Source: Corythucha ciliata (taxonomy: Eukaryota > Arthropoda > Insecta > Hemiptera > Tingidae). From it: a stretch of 64,000 nt of DNA. The notes under the pieces are model-generated. The model searched no databases. It was not told the origin of the DNA and was given only the letters and a program-made list of their open reading frames with translations. How positions within the stretch are numbered: the first letter of the stretch is position 1; each line of letters opens with the position of its first letter. Below, piece after piece: positions 1 through 11,480 of the stretch. The stretch covers positions 9,610,001 to 9,674,000 of the forward strand of contig CM075941.1 of assembly GCA_038030265.1 (NCBI GenBank), in the 5' to 3' direction. A program made the translations under genes and the position numbers.

Positions 1-966
1 TGGTTAGCCGCCAACGAAAGTCCCCGAAATTGCTTTTTCAGTGAGCAAAATCCGAGAAATTGACGCGCGAAATGCCACGTCAAGGTCAAAAGTCACGCGA
101 AACGTCACATGGGTGAGACTAAAACGGTTTTGAAATGGGCCCCGGCACACCCAAGGGAAAAAATTTACGCGAAATGCCCCAGTTTGTGGACAAAATGCAA
201 GAACATTGGGGGAAACACTCACGTGCAACTCGTAAATGAATGGGGAATTGTCAATTTCATAAAAAATTGTCGTAGAAAATTGTGTTGCTATCATGAGGAT
301 ATTATCCATTTGGAGCTGAAAATGGGAAATAATTCACTTAAAACGCAACAATGAAGGCAACATTTATGAAAAATCCCCGTTTCAGAGGAAAACGTCACAT
401 CCAGGTCAATATTTAAGCGTAAGTCCTCATTAGGGTGATCATTCAGGTCAAAATCCATGCAAAACTGCACATTTTATAGGCAGTATTTACGCGAATTGTC
501 GAGAGGAATTTACACAGAATGCACCACTCCGGGCAAAACGCAACATTCGGAGAAACACTTAAGCGAATCGTCAATTTTAAGGTCACGTCAATGGGGAAAA
601 TTTATACTAAACGCCTCACCAAGGGAAATTTTATGAAAAAACTTGTCAATTTCAGAAGGAATCGCCTGTTTTACAAAAAAACTTGTAATTTTACGGGAAT
701 TCTTAAGCTTATGAACTAATGGTTAATTTCATGAGAAAATTTTCAGTTTTAAAGTTGTCAATTTAACGAGTAAATCGTCAGTTTCATAAGGGAACAGTCA
801 ATTTTATGAGCGAATTGCCATTTTTGATTAGGACTTTGTTAATTCCCTGTAATGTTGAACTTCGAAATACGCGGTTTTGTCCATTTTTAAATTTTCATCA
901 TTTTGGGGCCGATTAGATTCATGGCCCCCTCTCCTTAAGCCGACCCTGGATCCGCGCCTGCGCTGA
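1..966. repeat. Family C degenerate short-repeat array
   Basis: The stretch is built from diverged short motifs of the type GTCAATTTCATGAG and AAACGTCACAT, recurring roughly every 25-30 bases. Short open frames are present, but none has a recognisable domain. The right edge at about 945-966 reads, on the minus strand, CAGGCGCGGATCCAGGGT. This resembles the CAGTGGCGGATCTAGG terminus of the family A elements, so the block may be one arm of a related transposon. Related motifs return at 48560-49130. The boundaries are approximate. Confidence 0.5.
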
Positions 967-2009
967 AGAACCTTTTTTGGCGGGTTCAAAAGAAAAAAAA
1001 ATCGCGGAATTGTGCCTGGAAATCCTGACTCGTGGCGTTTCCTCATTCAAAAACAAATTTTGCACAATAAATCGCCGAATAAAACGACAATTTTGCGGAT
1101 TTTACGCGTAAAAAAAAAAAAAAATCTGACGAGTTTACAAAAAATCCAATTTTGCTTGTTTTGGCTTCTTATAAAACCCACAATTTTACGGGGTTGCCTT
1201 TTTCAAAAACGTAATACAATTAAGTGATTTTACTCGGTTAAAACCCGTCATTTTTGCGATTCTGGCTGACAATAAGACGCCAATTTCTGGAGAACAATTT
1301 TCACGGGCATATTAGCTCACTTTAAACCCATAATCTCGTGAGTTTTGGCTTGATAAAACTTCAATTTCGTTGGATTTACCTCTTTGAAATGATCTGTTTC
1401 ACGCTGACTGAAAGAAATTCAACTGTATTATCTTGATGTCTGGGTTGATGGGGGGGAGGGGGAGGTGACAGCTCTTTTTCAGTCCCTGTGTCTTTCCTAA
1501 GACCATCAAGAGCTGGCTACGCGCTTGTTACGAGGTATTGACAGTTTACACGCCGATTTCCCAGCCAGGGAGGGGGGGGTCCTTTTTGAGGGGCACTTTA
1601 CTGTCTCAGGGGACTTTTTTTAAAAAGTTTAGCTCCAAAAGTATCATCTTTGGGAGAAAAAGTTATCACTTTTTGGATAGCTCAAGCAACAGTTTTCCAG
1701 CAGATTTAGTTTTTGACTGGTACCTGGTGACCCCTTCTGTGCAAATTAAGTTTCTGATGACCTTGAACTGACAATTTCCAGCGCCGGATCCCCGAATACA
1801 TGCACGCAATGGTGCAACTGGCATTTTCACAATGTGAAGCTACCCATCACTAGATCAAGGGCTTTAGCTACGCCCCTGGACAAGACACTAACGTTTTGCC
1901 CTCGTACAAAACTGTCTGGTACTGCCGAAGGGTGTGTCTTCAATTGTTAAAAAACTGATGCTTCTTCACATTGTATACCGGTTTATAAGGAAACCTCCCA
2001 TTTAAAATC
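967..2009. other. Repeat-derived intergenic region upstream of the protease gene
   Basis: Up to about 1400 the sequence is still short-repeat texture (ACAATTTTGCGG and GTAAAA motifs). From about 1440 there are G-rich and low-complexity tracts. Around 1860-1885 the minus strand reads CCAGGGGCGTAGCTAAAGC, a transposon-terminus-like string that recurs elsewhere in the window. No gene is recognised. A TTTATAAGG string lies just upstream of the protease start codon, but it is too close to the ATG to be a convincing TATA box. Confidence 0.4.
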
Positions 2010-3249
2010 ATGGTACCCGTTAATGCGCTTGCCACTTTAACCGCTATTGCTGCCACTTTGTCCAGCGTTCACTGCTTGCAACCACGCTCCAATCGTGGCG
2101 TAATGTCACTCGCCACTAACGTCAAACAGGGCGAGTTTCCCTTCGCCGCACGGGTCATCGTCGATAACACGGAATGCATGGGCACAATCGCTACAAAATT
2201 CCACGTTCTTACCGCTTGTCACTGTATCGCTGAACTTCCGGTTAATGAACCCCCTGTACCATTAAATATGAAAAAGTGTTTTATATCTGCCGGTACCATA
2301 CGCAAGTAAATTACCTATCCATATTGGCGAATGAGATGCTAAAACGTTGATACGCTATTCCACTTCCCCTTATAGAAACAATTACGGGACAACTAGAAAG
2401 TGTCGCATTACTGAGGTGCACAAGTACTGTCAAAGAATGTCGTCCGGTTTGGTTAAATATGATATAGGAGTCGTAACGACAGACGAAAGACAGCCCTGGA
2501 TATTTGGCCCCAATATTCAACCGTTCAATATCAGTACGCATGACCGAAAAAAACTAACTAAAAATACAACGATGGTGGCTGATAGTCAAGAAAACTGCTA
2601 CGTACTAGGTTGGGGTCAGCACGTGGTTACTGTCGACGATAGTGAAAGTATTCAAAACATAACTGAGTAAGAAAGCGTTTATGATGCCAAATTGTTTTTT
2701 CCTCGCAGGCAAATTAAGTTTTAAGGCTCTTCTGCCAACCTCACCTGTTTTGAAAAAACTGGTAATGCATGTCCTGCCATCCGATACCTGCGAAGAAATA
2801 TTTCGTCTGAAAATGGGGACGCGATCACCGGAATCGCACAGATGGACAGATTACGACACAGATGCCGCATCACACCTGTGTGCACTTCCAGTAAGAAAGT
2901 CTCATTTTTTATCGACAATCGTTTAATGTTGTCACTGGTCCTCTAAAACCAGGATAAAAACCATTCGGCCAGTTGTTTCGGTGATTCAGGATCACCGCTA
3001 GTCTGCGGTGACAAGTTCGTTATAGGTGTCGTCTCGGTTGATACAGACTGCAGTTTCAAACTGCCTAGTCTGTACACGAGAATTGTTTCATTTCTGGATT
3101 TGGAGAAAGAAATGATCAAACTGAGAATCAGTTCTGAAAAAAGAGTCAAGGCTCGGTCGTCCAAGTTCATAGCAAAGACCTCAAACTCTGGAGAGCTTAA
3201 CAAATCATGGGTTCTAATTATTTTGACCTCGACAATTGCTGTAATGTGA
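2010..3249 (+). CDS. S1 (chymotrypsin-like) serine protease, four exons
   Basis: Predicted secreted serine endopeptidase of 348 residues. Exons are 2010-2305, 2376-2647, 2709-2890 and 2953-3249. Introns of 61-70 bp have GT-AG ends and matching phases (2, 1, 0). The N-terminus (about residues 1-22) is a signal peptide. The catalytic triad is present: His71 in VLTACHC, Asp128 in KYDIGVV, and Ser262 in SCFGDSGSP. A GWG motif lies between them. The position equivalent to chymotrypsin 189 is Ala (ASCFGDSG), so trypsin-like specificity is not expected. The usual R/IVGG activation site is absent, with RGVMSLATNVKQGEFPF in its place, and a Cys directly precedes the catalytic His. The C-terminus extends beyond the protease fold and ends in a hydrophobic stretch (SWVLIILTSTIAVM), possibly a membrane or lipid anchor. 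AATAAA lies at 3512-3517. It could be a digestive or immune protease. The substrate is unknown, and expression is inferred only from the intact reading frame. Confidence 0.82.
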
Positions 3250-3835
3250 AAGAAAGCGTTTTATCTTTAAAGTAAATAGGTAATGAGTTTCCTATTGTAT
3301 ATGTGGTGGGAGGGGGCTTCAAACAGTGGCGGCCGAAGCCTCCGCCTAGGAAATACCATTTTGCGAATCAATCATGTCAACATGTGCAAAAATAGAATTC
3401 TTGAGGCCAAAATTCCAAAACCTTCACCAAATTTACCGCCTCTTCATGAAATTCTTTTGTTTCTCGGTTAATTTTCCTGAGTAATTTGAATCCTGAAGAC
3501 ACAGTTTACTAAATAAATGACGTGTTATAAGCTAAATCGGCTACATCGGCCATAAAATGGCGTCTTCACACGCAAGTGTGAAAGAGCAAGAGTATGCTGT
3601 GAACAGTATAGCGTACCGAGGTCCTCGCCCAGGGCCACCCCGAAAAGTTTAAATATGAAAAAATGATGATTTTTAGGTTCATGTTTATAGATTTAGATAC
3701 ATGAAAAGAAGTTTTGGTATACAATTGGACTGTGACTTGGCTCCTTTCGACGATTGTCTGCAGAATAGAACGTTTCTGGTGATCAGCAAACAGATTGGAT
3801 AAATATTCGATTGAGCTCACGACAGCGCAATTCTG
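3250..3835. other. 3' flank of protease gene
   Basis: The flank holds the presumed 3' untranslated region, with AATAAA at 3512-3517. Its homopolymer content is modest. A small hairpin lies at about 3566-3585 (TTCACACGCAAGTGTGAA). No further coding region is recognised. Family A repeats begin at about 3836. Confidence 0.4.
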
Positions 3836-4455
3836 ACGGCTAAAATTGAAAAAATGTGTGCCCTCTGGACGCCAATTCGTGGCTAAAATTGAGAAAATAC
3901 GTTGATTCCCAAGTTTCTTCAGTTTCATAAGCAGAAAAAATTGAGAAGGCGGTCTAGTGTGCCGATGTTGGGGCGAGTAGGCGGCAAAACATTTGGAAAA
4001 AATGCTAATATTCGAGGCTAAAACTAAAAAAAAACGCTCAATCCTGGTTTCTCGAGTCAACTTTCAGATCCTAATATAGAAAGTATCGCTGATTCTCGGT
4101 GTACAGTGGCATTACTTACGACTAAAATGTACCAGAAAACCGCTGTGCTGTTTTTGGGCCCAGCCCACGGCTAAAATTACGAACAATCGCGTAGTCCGCC
4201 GATGAAATTGAGTAAAAGCGCTAATTAGCCATTATCCGCTGCTAAAATTCAGGAAAACTCGACATTTCAGTTCAAATTGAGAAAATTGGATAATTCGCGG
4301 TTAAAAATTGAGCAAAACGCGAATTTGTTGTAAAAATTGATAAAAATCGCTAATTCGTGGAATAATGACATGATATAATTTTACGTTCAAAAATTCACAA
4401 AAGGGCTAATTCCCTGCTGCAAAGTGAGAAAAAGGCTTATCCCTCGGAGTACGAC
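3836..4455 (+). repeat. Family A array, forward orientation
   Basis: Diverged units of about 29-30 bp have the core AATTCGCGGCTAAAATTGAG followed by AAAAA and CGCT. Here they appear as GGCTAAAATTGAAAAAATG, GCTAAAATTCAGGAAAACTC and similar. The array sits between two serine-protease copies and is interrupted on its right by a tRNA-like gene. Confidence 0.7.
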
Positions 4456-4465
4456 TCCCAAAGGC

Positions 4466-4546
4466 GTCACCGTGGCGCAACTGGCAGCGTACTGGACTAG
4501 TAATCCAGAGGTTGCGGGTTCAAATCTCGCCGGGGAGCCATTTTTT
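4466..4546 (+). tRNA. tRNA-Thr(AGT)-like gene or tRNA-derived SINE head
   Basis: A box A (TGGCGCAACTGG) and a box B (GGTTCAAATCTC) are present. The D stem GCGC/GCGT closes, as does the anticodon stem CTGGA/TCCAG, whose loop CTAGTAA gives anticodon AGT. The T stem GCGGG/CTCGC also closes. The acceptor stem (4466-4472 with 4531-4537) has two mismatches. A CCA at 4538-4540 is followed at once by TTTTTT (4541-4546), a Pol III terminator. An encoded CCA and an imperfect acceptor suggest a retro-derived tRNA or the head of a SINE rather than a housekeeping gene. Confidence 0.6.
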
Positions 4547-5463
4547 CTCGCAACTCGAATCGTGTTGGGCTATGCCCTTTCACCGTCGTCCGGATAACAT
4601 CAGTTTAATTAATTTATTAATTGAGAAAAAGCACTATAATACAGAGTAGATACTAAGGGGGCTCATAGAGTTATCCTTCCCGGTCCCAGATAGTTACAGG
4701 ACCGCCCGTGGCTGTGAAATATACTTACCCCTCTGAGCCAAAATGCCCATTAAGCACATAAAAATATAATTTTCGAGGGGGTTAGCCTTTCAAAGGCCAC
4801 ATTTCGTGGATTTGGATCCCAAAGAATCAAATTTCTCGGGTTTTAATCACCCAAATGGAGGACTAATCAGTTGAATCCAGAGTCACATTCCTCTTCCTTA
4901 TGGTCTTGACTGGAATTGTCTTGGTTAGATGGCGAGAATTGACAGTTTTCACCCCTTTAAGCTATTGTCCTTCCGCCGCAATGGTTCTATCGTTATATTA
5001 TCTCGTTATCAGCGTTTCTGTCTCATAGGAGGGGCAAGGGTATCTTCTTTAGGTAATTCTATCTAATATGATGGGAAGGACCTAGACTTATACTCGGATC
5101 AGCGAATGAATGTGCATGAGTGGTGGGAGGCCATACGCCAGATTTTTCCCTCTCTTAACGTGGTTCTCTGCTTCTCCACTTTTATCAAACAACTGCAACC
5201 AATAACAGAGAGTTTTACCGATAAAATAGGAGAGGCTCCTCTCAGGTGATGGCGTGGTAGCGGTAAGTCATGTGGGTTTAGGGAAAAGAGAGAGAGTAAT
5301 TTCATGCACATTCTTTCACCGATCCGACTACAGATGTCATACTCGAACCCCCCGGAATCCCGCATGCAACAAAATCTTCGCGCCGAAGAGCCTCTTCAGG
5401 TTCCTTATCAACATCTGATGTAAAAGTTTGTTTATTGATAACCTTGAAGGAAAAAAGGACACG
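4547..5463. other. Intergenic region upstream of the second protease copy
   Basis: About 80 bases after the tRNA-like gene are not family A and could be the body of a SINE. After that the sequence is AT-rich without recognisable genes. No promoter motif is convincing. Confidence 0.35.
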
Positions 5464-6614
5464 ATGTGGCGACTCCAACTGACGCACATTCTCATTTTCT
5501 CCATCAGTCTCATCAGTCTCACTTATTCTCACGACACTGACAAATCGAAAATCGTCCGGAGTACCTTCGCAAAACATGGCGTCTACCCATTCGTCGGCTT
5601 TTTAACATCCTACGACCCCGCCCACCACTACTATCAAGATTGTGGAGCCTCTGTCGTTTCCGCAAAATTGTACTCACGGCTTGTCAATGCGTCGCGCTTA
5701 TTCTCCGGGGCGCTCCGTCGCGGCTATATTCACCTCGAGAGTCACGCGTCACAGTGGGAGGAATCAATCGGTAATTTTTTGGGGGGTTTATCGGGTAAAT
5801 TTTAAAGGATTCTGTACGTGTTAAAAAAGCGGAGGAGATTTTATCAAACAGAAAATCGAACGAGCAAAGTGTGACTCAAGAACGTTCGGGAAAAGCGTTT
5901 CATGTACATCCCTTGTGTAAAAAGCGGGGAATCGGACAACTCATCGCTTATGATTTTGGATTAATGCTCGTCAAAAAGTCGTTTTATTTTACGACGCATG
6001 TTCAGCCAATGAAGCCTCCGGCTAAATACAGAGAGACTGCCTTAGAATTGTACCGAAGTATGAATAATCGCTACATGCTTTGCCAAATCGTCGGTTGGGG
6101 AATACTTGAGATGCGTATAAACGAATAAGTTGAATTTAGACGCCAGTTTTGTACTTCTCATCTGTCATTATTTCCAGACGAAAATGAGAACACGGAAGAG
6201 TCAAACCTTCTCACTACCACCAATGTGCACAGTACCTCATGCACGATTCACATACAGACAGCTCATCATAAGTACCGTGAGTGGGACTCACTCAAGAATT
6301 ACAGTGCAGTCCAAGCGGGACATATGTGCGCCAAACCGTTACATAGAAACGCCACGGTCTTTTATAATGATATTGGAGGGCCTTTGATTTGCGAGGACAA
6401 TGTCTTTGGAATTGTTACGACGCAACTTGAAATGTCACCGAGAGGACGAGAATTGAATGTAGTGTTGTTCACCTCGATGTATGCAACGTTTGACGACTTG
6501 GAAAAGTACTTGCGAGTGGTAAAATTGGAAGGAAATGCCAGAAAAGCAGACTCAAGTCCGTTTGAGGGCTCTGAAAGTAAGAAAATCTCGGTTGAACCTT
6601 GCACGATAAAATAA
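5464..6614 (+). pseudogene. Inactivated S1 serine protease, three exons
   Basis: This is a paralogue of the 2010-3249 gene. Exons are 5464-5770, 5852-6114 and 6178-6614, and intron phases (2, 1) match the first gene. The start at 5464 gives a signal peptide (MWRLQLTHILIFSISLISL). Exon 1 needs one extra base near 5665-5672 to join CGASVVSAK to the frame reading VLTACQC; its 307-bp length is one short of the phase-2 expectation. The catalytic His is Gln (ACQC). The Asp remains (YDFGLM), and a GWG motif remains. The catalytic Ser region reads FYNDIGGPLIC, so Ser195 is Ile and the preceding Cys is Val. The intron that splits CALP/DKNHS in the first gene is absent here. AATAAA overlaps the stop codon (6610-6615). 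It could have been a non-catalytic protease homologue before the frameshift. A sequencing error at the frameshift cannot be excluded, but the two active-site changes stand. Confidence 0.8.
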
Positions 6615-8680
6615 AGAAAAAAAATCGCTTATTCGCGGTACACGGAGGCCATTCTTCGAATAAATTGTGGAAATCAACGCGAAAGAGTTGTATTTGGCAA
6701 ACCCCGCGGTTAAACTTGAGAAAACATGCTATACAATAATATTGACAAATAAAAGACGCTTTCAGGTGAAAATTCGACATAAATGGCAAATTCACAACTG
6801 AAATGGCGTAAAATCGCCCAATCGCGTATGAAAAAGGGAATAGGATGTCGAATGGCCGCAAAATTGGGACAAAACGCTATTTCACAGCTGAAATTGGGAA
6901 AAATCGCTAATTTGCAATTTGCAGATATAAAGTTGTGAAAAAACGTTAATTCGCGGATACAAAATTTAAAAAATCACTAATTCGCGGCAAAAATGAAAAC
7001 AATCACCAATTAGCGCAGTCAAAATTACGAAAAAACTTAATTTTCAAATTGGGGAAAAGTGCTAATTATCAGTAAAAATGGAAAAAAATTGCTAATTTTC
7101 AGCTTGAATTGAGTCAAACGCCAATTCTTGGCAAAAATTAACAAAACTCGGTAGGTAACGCACGGGTTGGAAACGCTACCACGCTGCTAAAATTTAGTAA
7201 AAGCGAAAATTCCCAGCTAAAATTGAGAAACATCACTAATTCTCGAAATAAGTTTCGTGAAATTTATAATTTAAAAATTATGATTTTTTTGAACACAAGT
7301 GGATGGATAGATGTAAATTTTTCGGTTTGAAAAAAATAAATTACATATATAATTTAAATTCGCACCTTCTGAAGGCATTTTTGTGGCTAAAATTCAGAAA
7401 AATGGCAAATTCATGCATGACTATAGTATAATGTTATAAAATACGCTAATTCACACAATACGGTGGTAAAAAAAGGGGAAAATAGTTATTTTGCGGGTAA
7501 CATGTAGAAATTAAAATAATCAGCCTGGTAAACTTAAGAGAAAGGTTAATTTATTTTAAGCCTAAAAATTGAGAAAATTGCTAATTAGCGGCTAAAAATT
7601 GAAAAAATCGCTAATTTACAGCTAAAATTGCGCCAAACGCCAATTTGTGACTGAAATTGAGAAAATTTGCTAATTCACAGATTTGAAACGCTACGACGCG
7701 TCGCCGCTACAATTTAAAAAAAGCGCTAATTCGTGGTTGAGATTGAGAAAAATTCTAATTTGCGCCAAAAACTGAATATACGCCAATTTGCGGATTCTGA
7801 AGTCAACTTTTCAGGCTGAAATTGGAAAAAAGCGCCAATTTGTGGCAATAGGCGAAGAAACCGCTAATTCGCCAGTAAACTGAGAAAATCGCTCATGCAT
7901 TGCTTATGGTGAACCAAAAATATCCTAATTCGTGAAAAGTCCCCCTTATTTTGCGGCTAATATTGTGGAAAACACTTAAGAAAAACGTTAATTTCCAGCT
8001 AAAACTGAGAAAGTGCTAATCTCCTGGTAAAAAAATTTTAAAAATCGGTAATATGCTGCTAAAATTGAGGAAAACGCCAAAACTCGTGGATAATTATGAA
8101 ACATCGCTCACGGGATAAAAACGATACTTTGCTGGTAAAGTTGAGAAAATGCGCAAATTCATTGCTATGGGAGGGGGTGGGGCAAAACCGCTAATCTGCG
8201 GCTGAAATTGAGAAGAACGATACACTCGGCCAAAAAAGAGCTAATTTGCGGGTAGAGTCCAAAAGTCGCTCCTAACTGAGAGATTGAGGCTACGATGTGG
8301 CCAGCAAGATGTCCAGATCCAAGAGTGTGCTGCCTGGGTGGAATGATGACTAAAATGTGAAATTACCCCCCTCCCTCATCCTTACGATATTTCAATCTGA
8401 CCCCCCCCCCCCTATGATAAATTCCTACCTTCGCTACTGGAAGCTTCCGCGGTTAAAGTGTATAGAGGCTACAAGTATGGAAACGACCATTTTCGGCTTC
8501 TAAAGGCAAGTTCGTGGCTCAAACTGAGAAAAAAAAATTCTAATTCGCGGCTTAAATTAAGAAAAAAGTGCTAATTCATGGATAAAAATGAGGAAAATCG
8601 CTCATTAGCTGTTAGAATAAGGAAAAACACGAATTCATACCGAAAAAATTCAGAAAAATACGTAGCTAATTCACTGCTAA
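6615..8680 (+). repeat. Family A array, forward orientation, long
   Basis: The region is nearly continuous degenerate units of about 29-30 bp (GCTAATTCGCGG, GCTAAAATTGAG, GAAAAAATCGCT). It runs from the stop codon of the dead protease to about 8680. A C-rich low-complexity patch lies near 8400. Open frames inside are accidental. Confidence 0.75.
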
Positions 8681-8879
8681 ACCAGGGGTGGTTTCATGAT
8701 GACCACCACCCTGCCAGCTCAGCCACCGGAAGGGCGGGGCGAATAAAAAAAGGAAGGGAAAGTGAAAAGATACAAATGTGAGGGAAAGCAAATCATATAC
8801 ATCTAAATCCTACAACTATAAGAAGTAAGAAAATAACTTTAATTTTAGTGTTTATTGGTTAGTATCATAACACAATTTG

Positions 8880-9990
8880 CGGAAAAATTAGTGAAATTGA
8901 ATTGTGGGATGGACCAAATCCGAGACATTTAAATTTGGTTATGGAAGAGCGAAAATTACGACGATTTTGGTTTTTTATGAGCCGAATTAATTTTCTAATT
9001 AGCCCAAACCATACAAAAAGCTGAAGCTATGAAACTTGTTTCAAACGTGAATCCTGAAATTTGGATATGATGGGTTTGAAAGACTGAAAGTATGTGAAAT
9101 TGTGGTTTTGAAAGGGACAAATCCACGAAATTTGGCTCTTGAAAAAGCGTAGCCTACGGAATAAAAGAGCGAAATCACCTGAAATTGGGATTTGAAGGAG
9201 ACGAATGCGTTGATTTTCCATTCGGTAATCTTCGAAAATAACAAAATTTCGCTTTTTGAGATACCCAAATCAAGAACAATACGATTTGTTTTTGAAAAAG
9301 CGTCAAAGCTGCGAAAACGAGTTTAGAAAGAACTAAAGCCACAAACTTGTTGATTTTGTTTTTGAAAGAGGAAAAGGAAGAGTTTTTAAAAGAGGGAAAA
9401 CCCAGCAATTGATGTTTGAAATGACAAATTCTGTTTTGAAGAAGCCGAATTTGCTAGTTTTTCGTATTAAGACAAATTATAGAAAGAGTTTACGCTAAAC
9501 CGTAAATTGGGTTTCGAAAGAGCCAAATCCAAAAGAATCTGTTTTGAAAGAGCAAAAATCCTCGAAATTAGGGTTTAAAGGAGCCAAGTTCATGAAATTT
9601 GGGTTTGAATGAATGAGCAAAAACTCATGAAATTGGTCTTCGAAATAAAAATAAAAAAAAACCTACGAAATTCGGGTTTTGGACAGAGCAAACACCACGA
9701 CATCGGGGTTTTAATGGAAGATCATAAAATTTACTTTTCTAAAGAGCAAATGAACACGAAATTGAGGATCAGAAGAGCCAATCCAACGAAATTTTGTTTT
9801 TGAGGAATCAAAAATCCCTAAAAATTGGATTTGAACGAGCGAAATTCGTAAAATTTGGTTTTGAGAGAGCGAAACGTTTGTTCATCAAACTAGACTCAAT
9901 TACGGTACATATTTGGTTTTTAGAAAGAGCCAAACGTGCAGGACTTGTTTTGGATCAGATATTGAACGAAAATACCTGGATTTTGTAGAA
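8880..9990 (+). repeat. Family B degenerate short-repeat array
   Basis: The units are about 30 bp with a different core from family A: GAAATTTGGGTTTGAA followed by AGAGCAAAA or AGAGCCAAAT. Examples include GAAATTGGGATTTGAAGGAG and TTTGGTTTTGAGAGAGCGAA. Family B recurs at 20690-20900 and 29580-29950. The flank at 10000-10190 is shared in diverged form with 30060-30200 (CAAATCG, then GGAAC/GGAAA, CAGAGAC, GGGCTTTCG, GGATAAGTGG), so the array belongs to a dispersed element. Confidence 0.6.
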
Positions 9991-10819
9991 TGATCGGGAT
10001 TATGGGGCCGTATTTCCAGATTTGTCGTTTTAATCAAATCGTCACACCATATAACGCTTATATTCTTGAGCAGGTATCTGACATTGCAATGTAAAATCCG
10101 GTTGTTGGAAAACAGAGACAGTGCGCTTTCGGGCTCGGGCTACTAGAAATTGAACGAATGGGATAAGTGGGGTGGGGGGAAGAACACATTTTACCGCCAC
10201 CCCCGTCACGGAGGCCTAAAACCGCCCTTGTGCTAAAAATTAGGGGTGCGCGCGGCGCGGGACGGGAAAAGGCTATTTTTTGGCTGAGATCCCGTCCCGT
10301 ACACTCATGTCCCGGCTCGCGCGCGCGGTGCCGTCTTTAGGCGCGCGGACCCAACGGGCCTGGGCCCCGGGGCGCCCGCGTCAATTGAACCCCGGCCCCC
10401 AAACTGGGCCCCGGATCCTATCGACAGGCGACTTGTGATAGGCGATCCGCACGATTTTAGCGTTTAGAGTGGGTTCAGTGTTAGCGACGGGTGCGCGATT
10501 TTCATCGATAAGGCACAAATATAGCAACACAACGAGTGTTTTTCAGTTGAAATCGCGCGATTCCCGCTCACGTACGAAGGGGTGCCAGGGTTTTTTGTTT
10601 TTGATTCGGAGCCAGTAAAGCAGAGGGCCGTCCAACCTTTTTTGGTCGTGCGCCATAAACATGCTGCTGTAAGAAATCAGGCGGGCCAACCATCCCCCCC
10701 CCACCAACACCGAGCACAACACGATATTTTAGCAAATGGCCGAGACTCTCTGAATAAATCTCACTCTGGACTCTGCCTCTGCATTCGCCGCATTTTCTTC
10801 ATTTAGCCGTGGATTCGCG
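9991..10819. other. Family B flank and GC-rich transposon-end-like segment
   Basis: 9991-10190 is the shared family B flank. 10226-10440 is GC-rich, begins TAGGGGTGCGCGCGGCGCGG, and holds inverted copies of CGGGACGGG and CCCGTCCCG. It looks like the end of a DNA transposon with self-complementary subterminal repeats. No coding region is recognised. Confidence 0.4.
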
Positions 10820-11480
10820 ATTTTGTTTCACTCTCAGCCAGAATTGGCGTTTTCTCCATTTTAACTGTGAATTAGCGTTTTTTTCAGAGTTTAGAGCTTC
10901 TCAAATTTACCGGTGAATTAGCGATTTTTCCCCATTTTAGCTGGGAATTAGCAATTTTCTCCACTTTAGCTGCTAATCCGTGAAATAGCAATTTTATTAA
11001 TTTTCCCCACGATTTAGCGTTTTTTTTCACTCTTTAGCCATGAATTAGCGGGTTTTCTCAGATTGAGCCACGAACTTCCGTTCTATGAATAAGCCGAGAA
11101 TTTATGTTTTCGTAATTGTAGGCGTGAATTGGAGCTTTTTCTCAAAACTATTGGTGAATTGTCGATTTTCCACCATTTTATCCGTGAATCAACGTGCATT
11201 CGTAATTTTAACCAAGAATTTCTGTTTTCTTTGTTTTTTTTTTTTGTTTTTTTACAAAAACCGTCCTTGATTTTAGCGCTTTTCTCAATTTTAGCCGTCA
11301 AGTAAAATTTTACCTCGCAAATTAGCTCTGTATTTTTTAAAATTTTAACCGCGATTTAGCACTTTTTCTCACTTTTGTCCGTGAATCAGAGATTTTTGTC
11401 AATATTTTTAGCCGTGAATTAGCAATTTCTCTTAATTTCTGCCCCAGATTAGCATTATTTTCAAATTTTTGTATGGATTA
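10820..11480 (-). repeat. Family A array, reverse orientation
   Basis: Units read as the reverse complement of the core, for example TTTTAGCCGTGAATTAGC and TTTTCTCAATTTTAGCC. The array is followed directly by a forward-oriented array at 11540, giving an opposed reverse-then-forward pair. Confidence 0.7.

Noticed and set aside
2293..2335. Alternative 43-bp first intron for the protease gene
   Set aside because: It is too short. The 2306-2375 intron has a better donor and polypyrimidine tract, and its phase matches the paralogue.
2667..2708. GTAAGA donor after the GWG block as end of protease exon 2
   Set aside because: It puts exon 3 out of frame. The upstream GTATTC donor at 2648 restores phase, and the paralogue has the equivalent GTATAA donor at 6115.
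3566..4060. 164-residue minus-strand open frame
   Set aside because: It lies largely in family A repeat sequence and has no domain, signal or splice context.
6469..6861. 130-residue minus-strand frame over the dead protease 3' end
   Set aside because: It is a shadow of the protease exon on the opposite strand plus repeat sequence.
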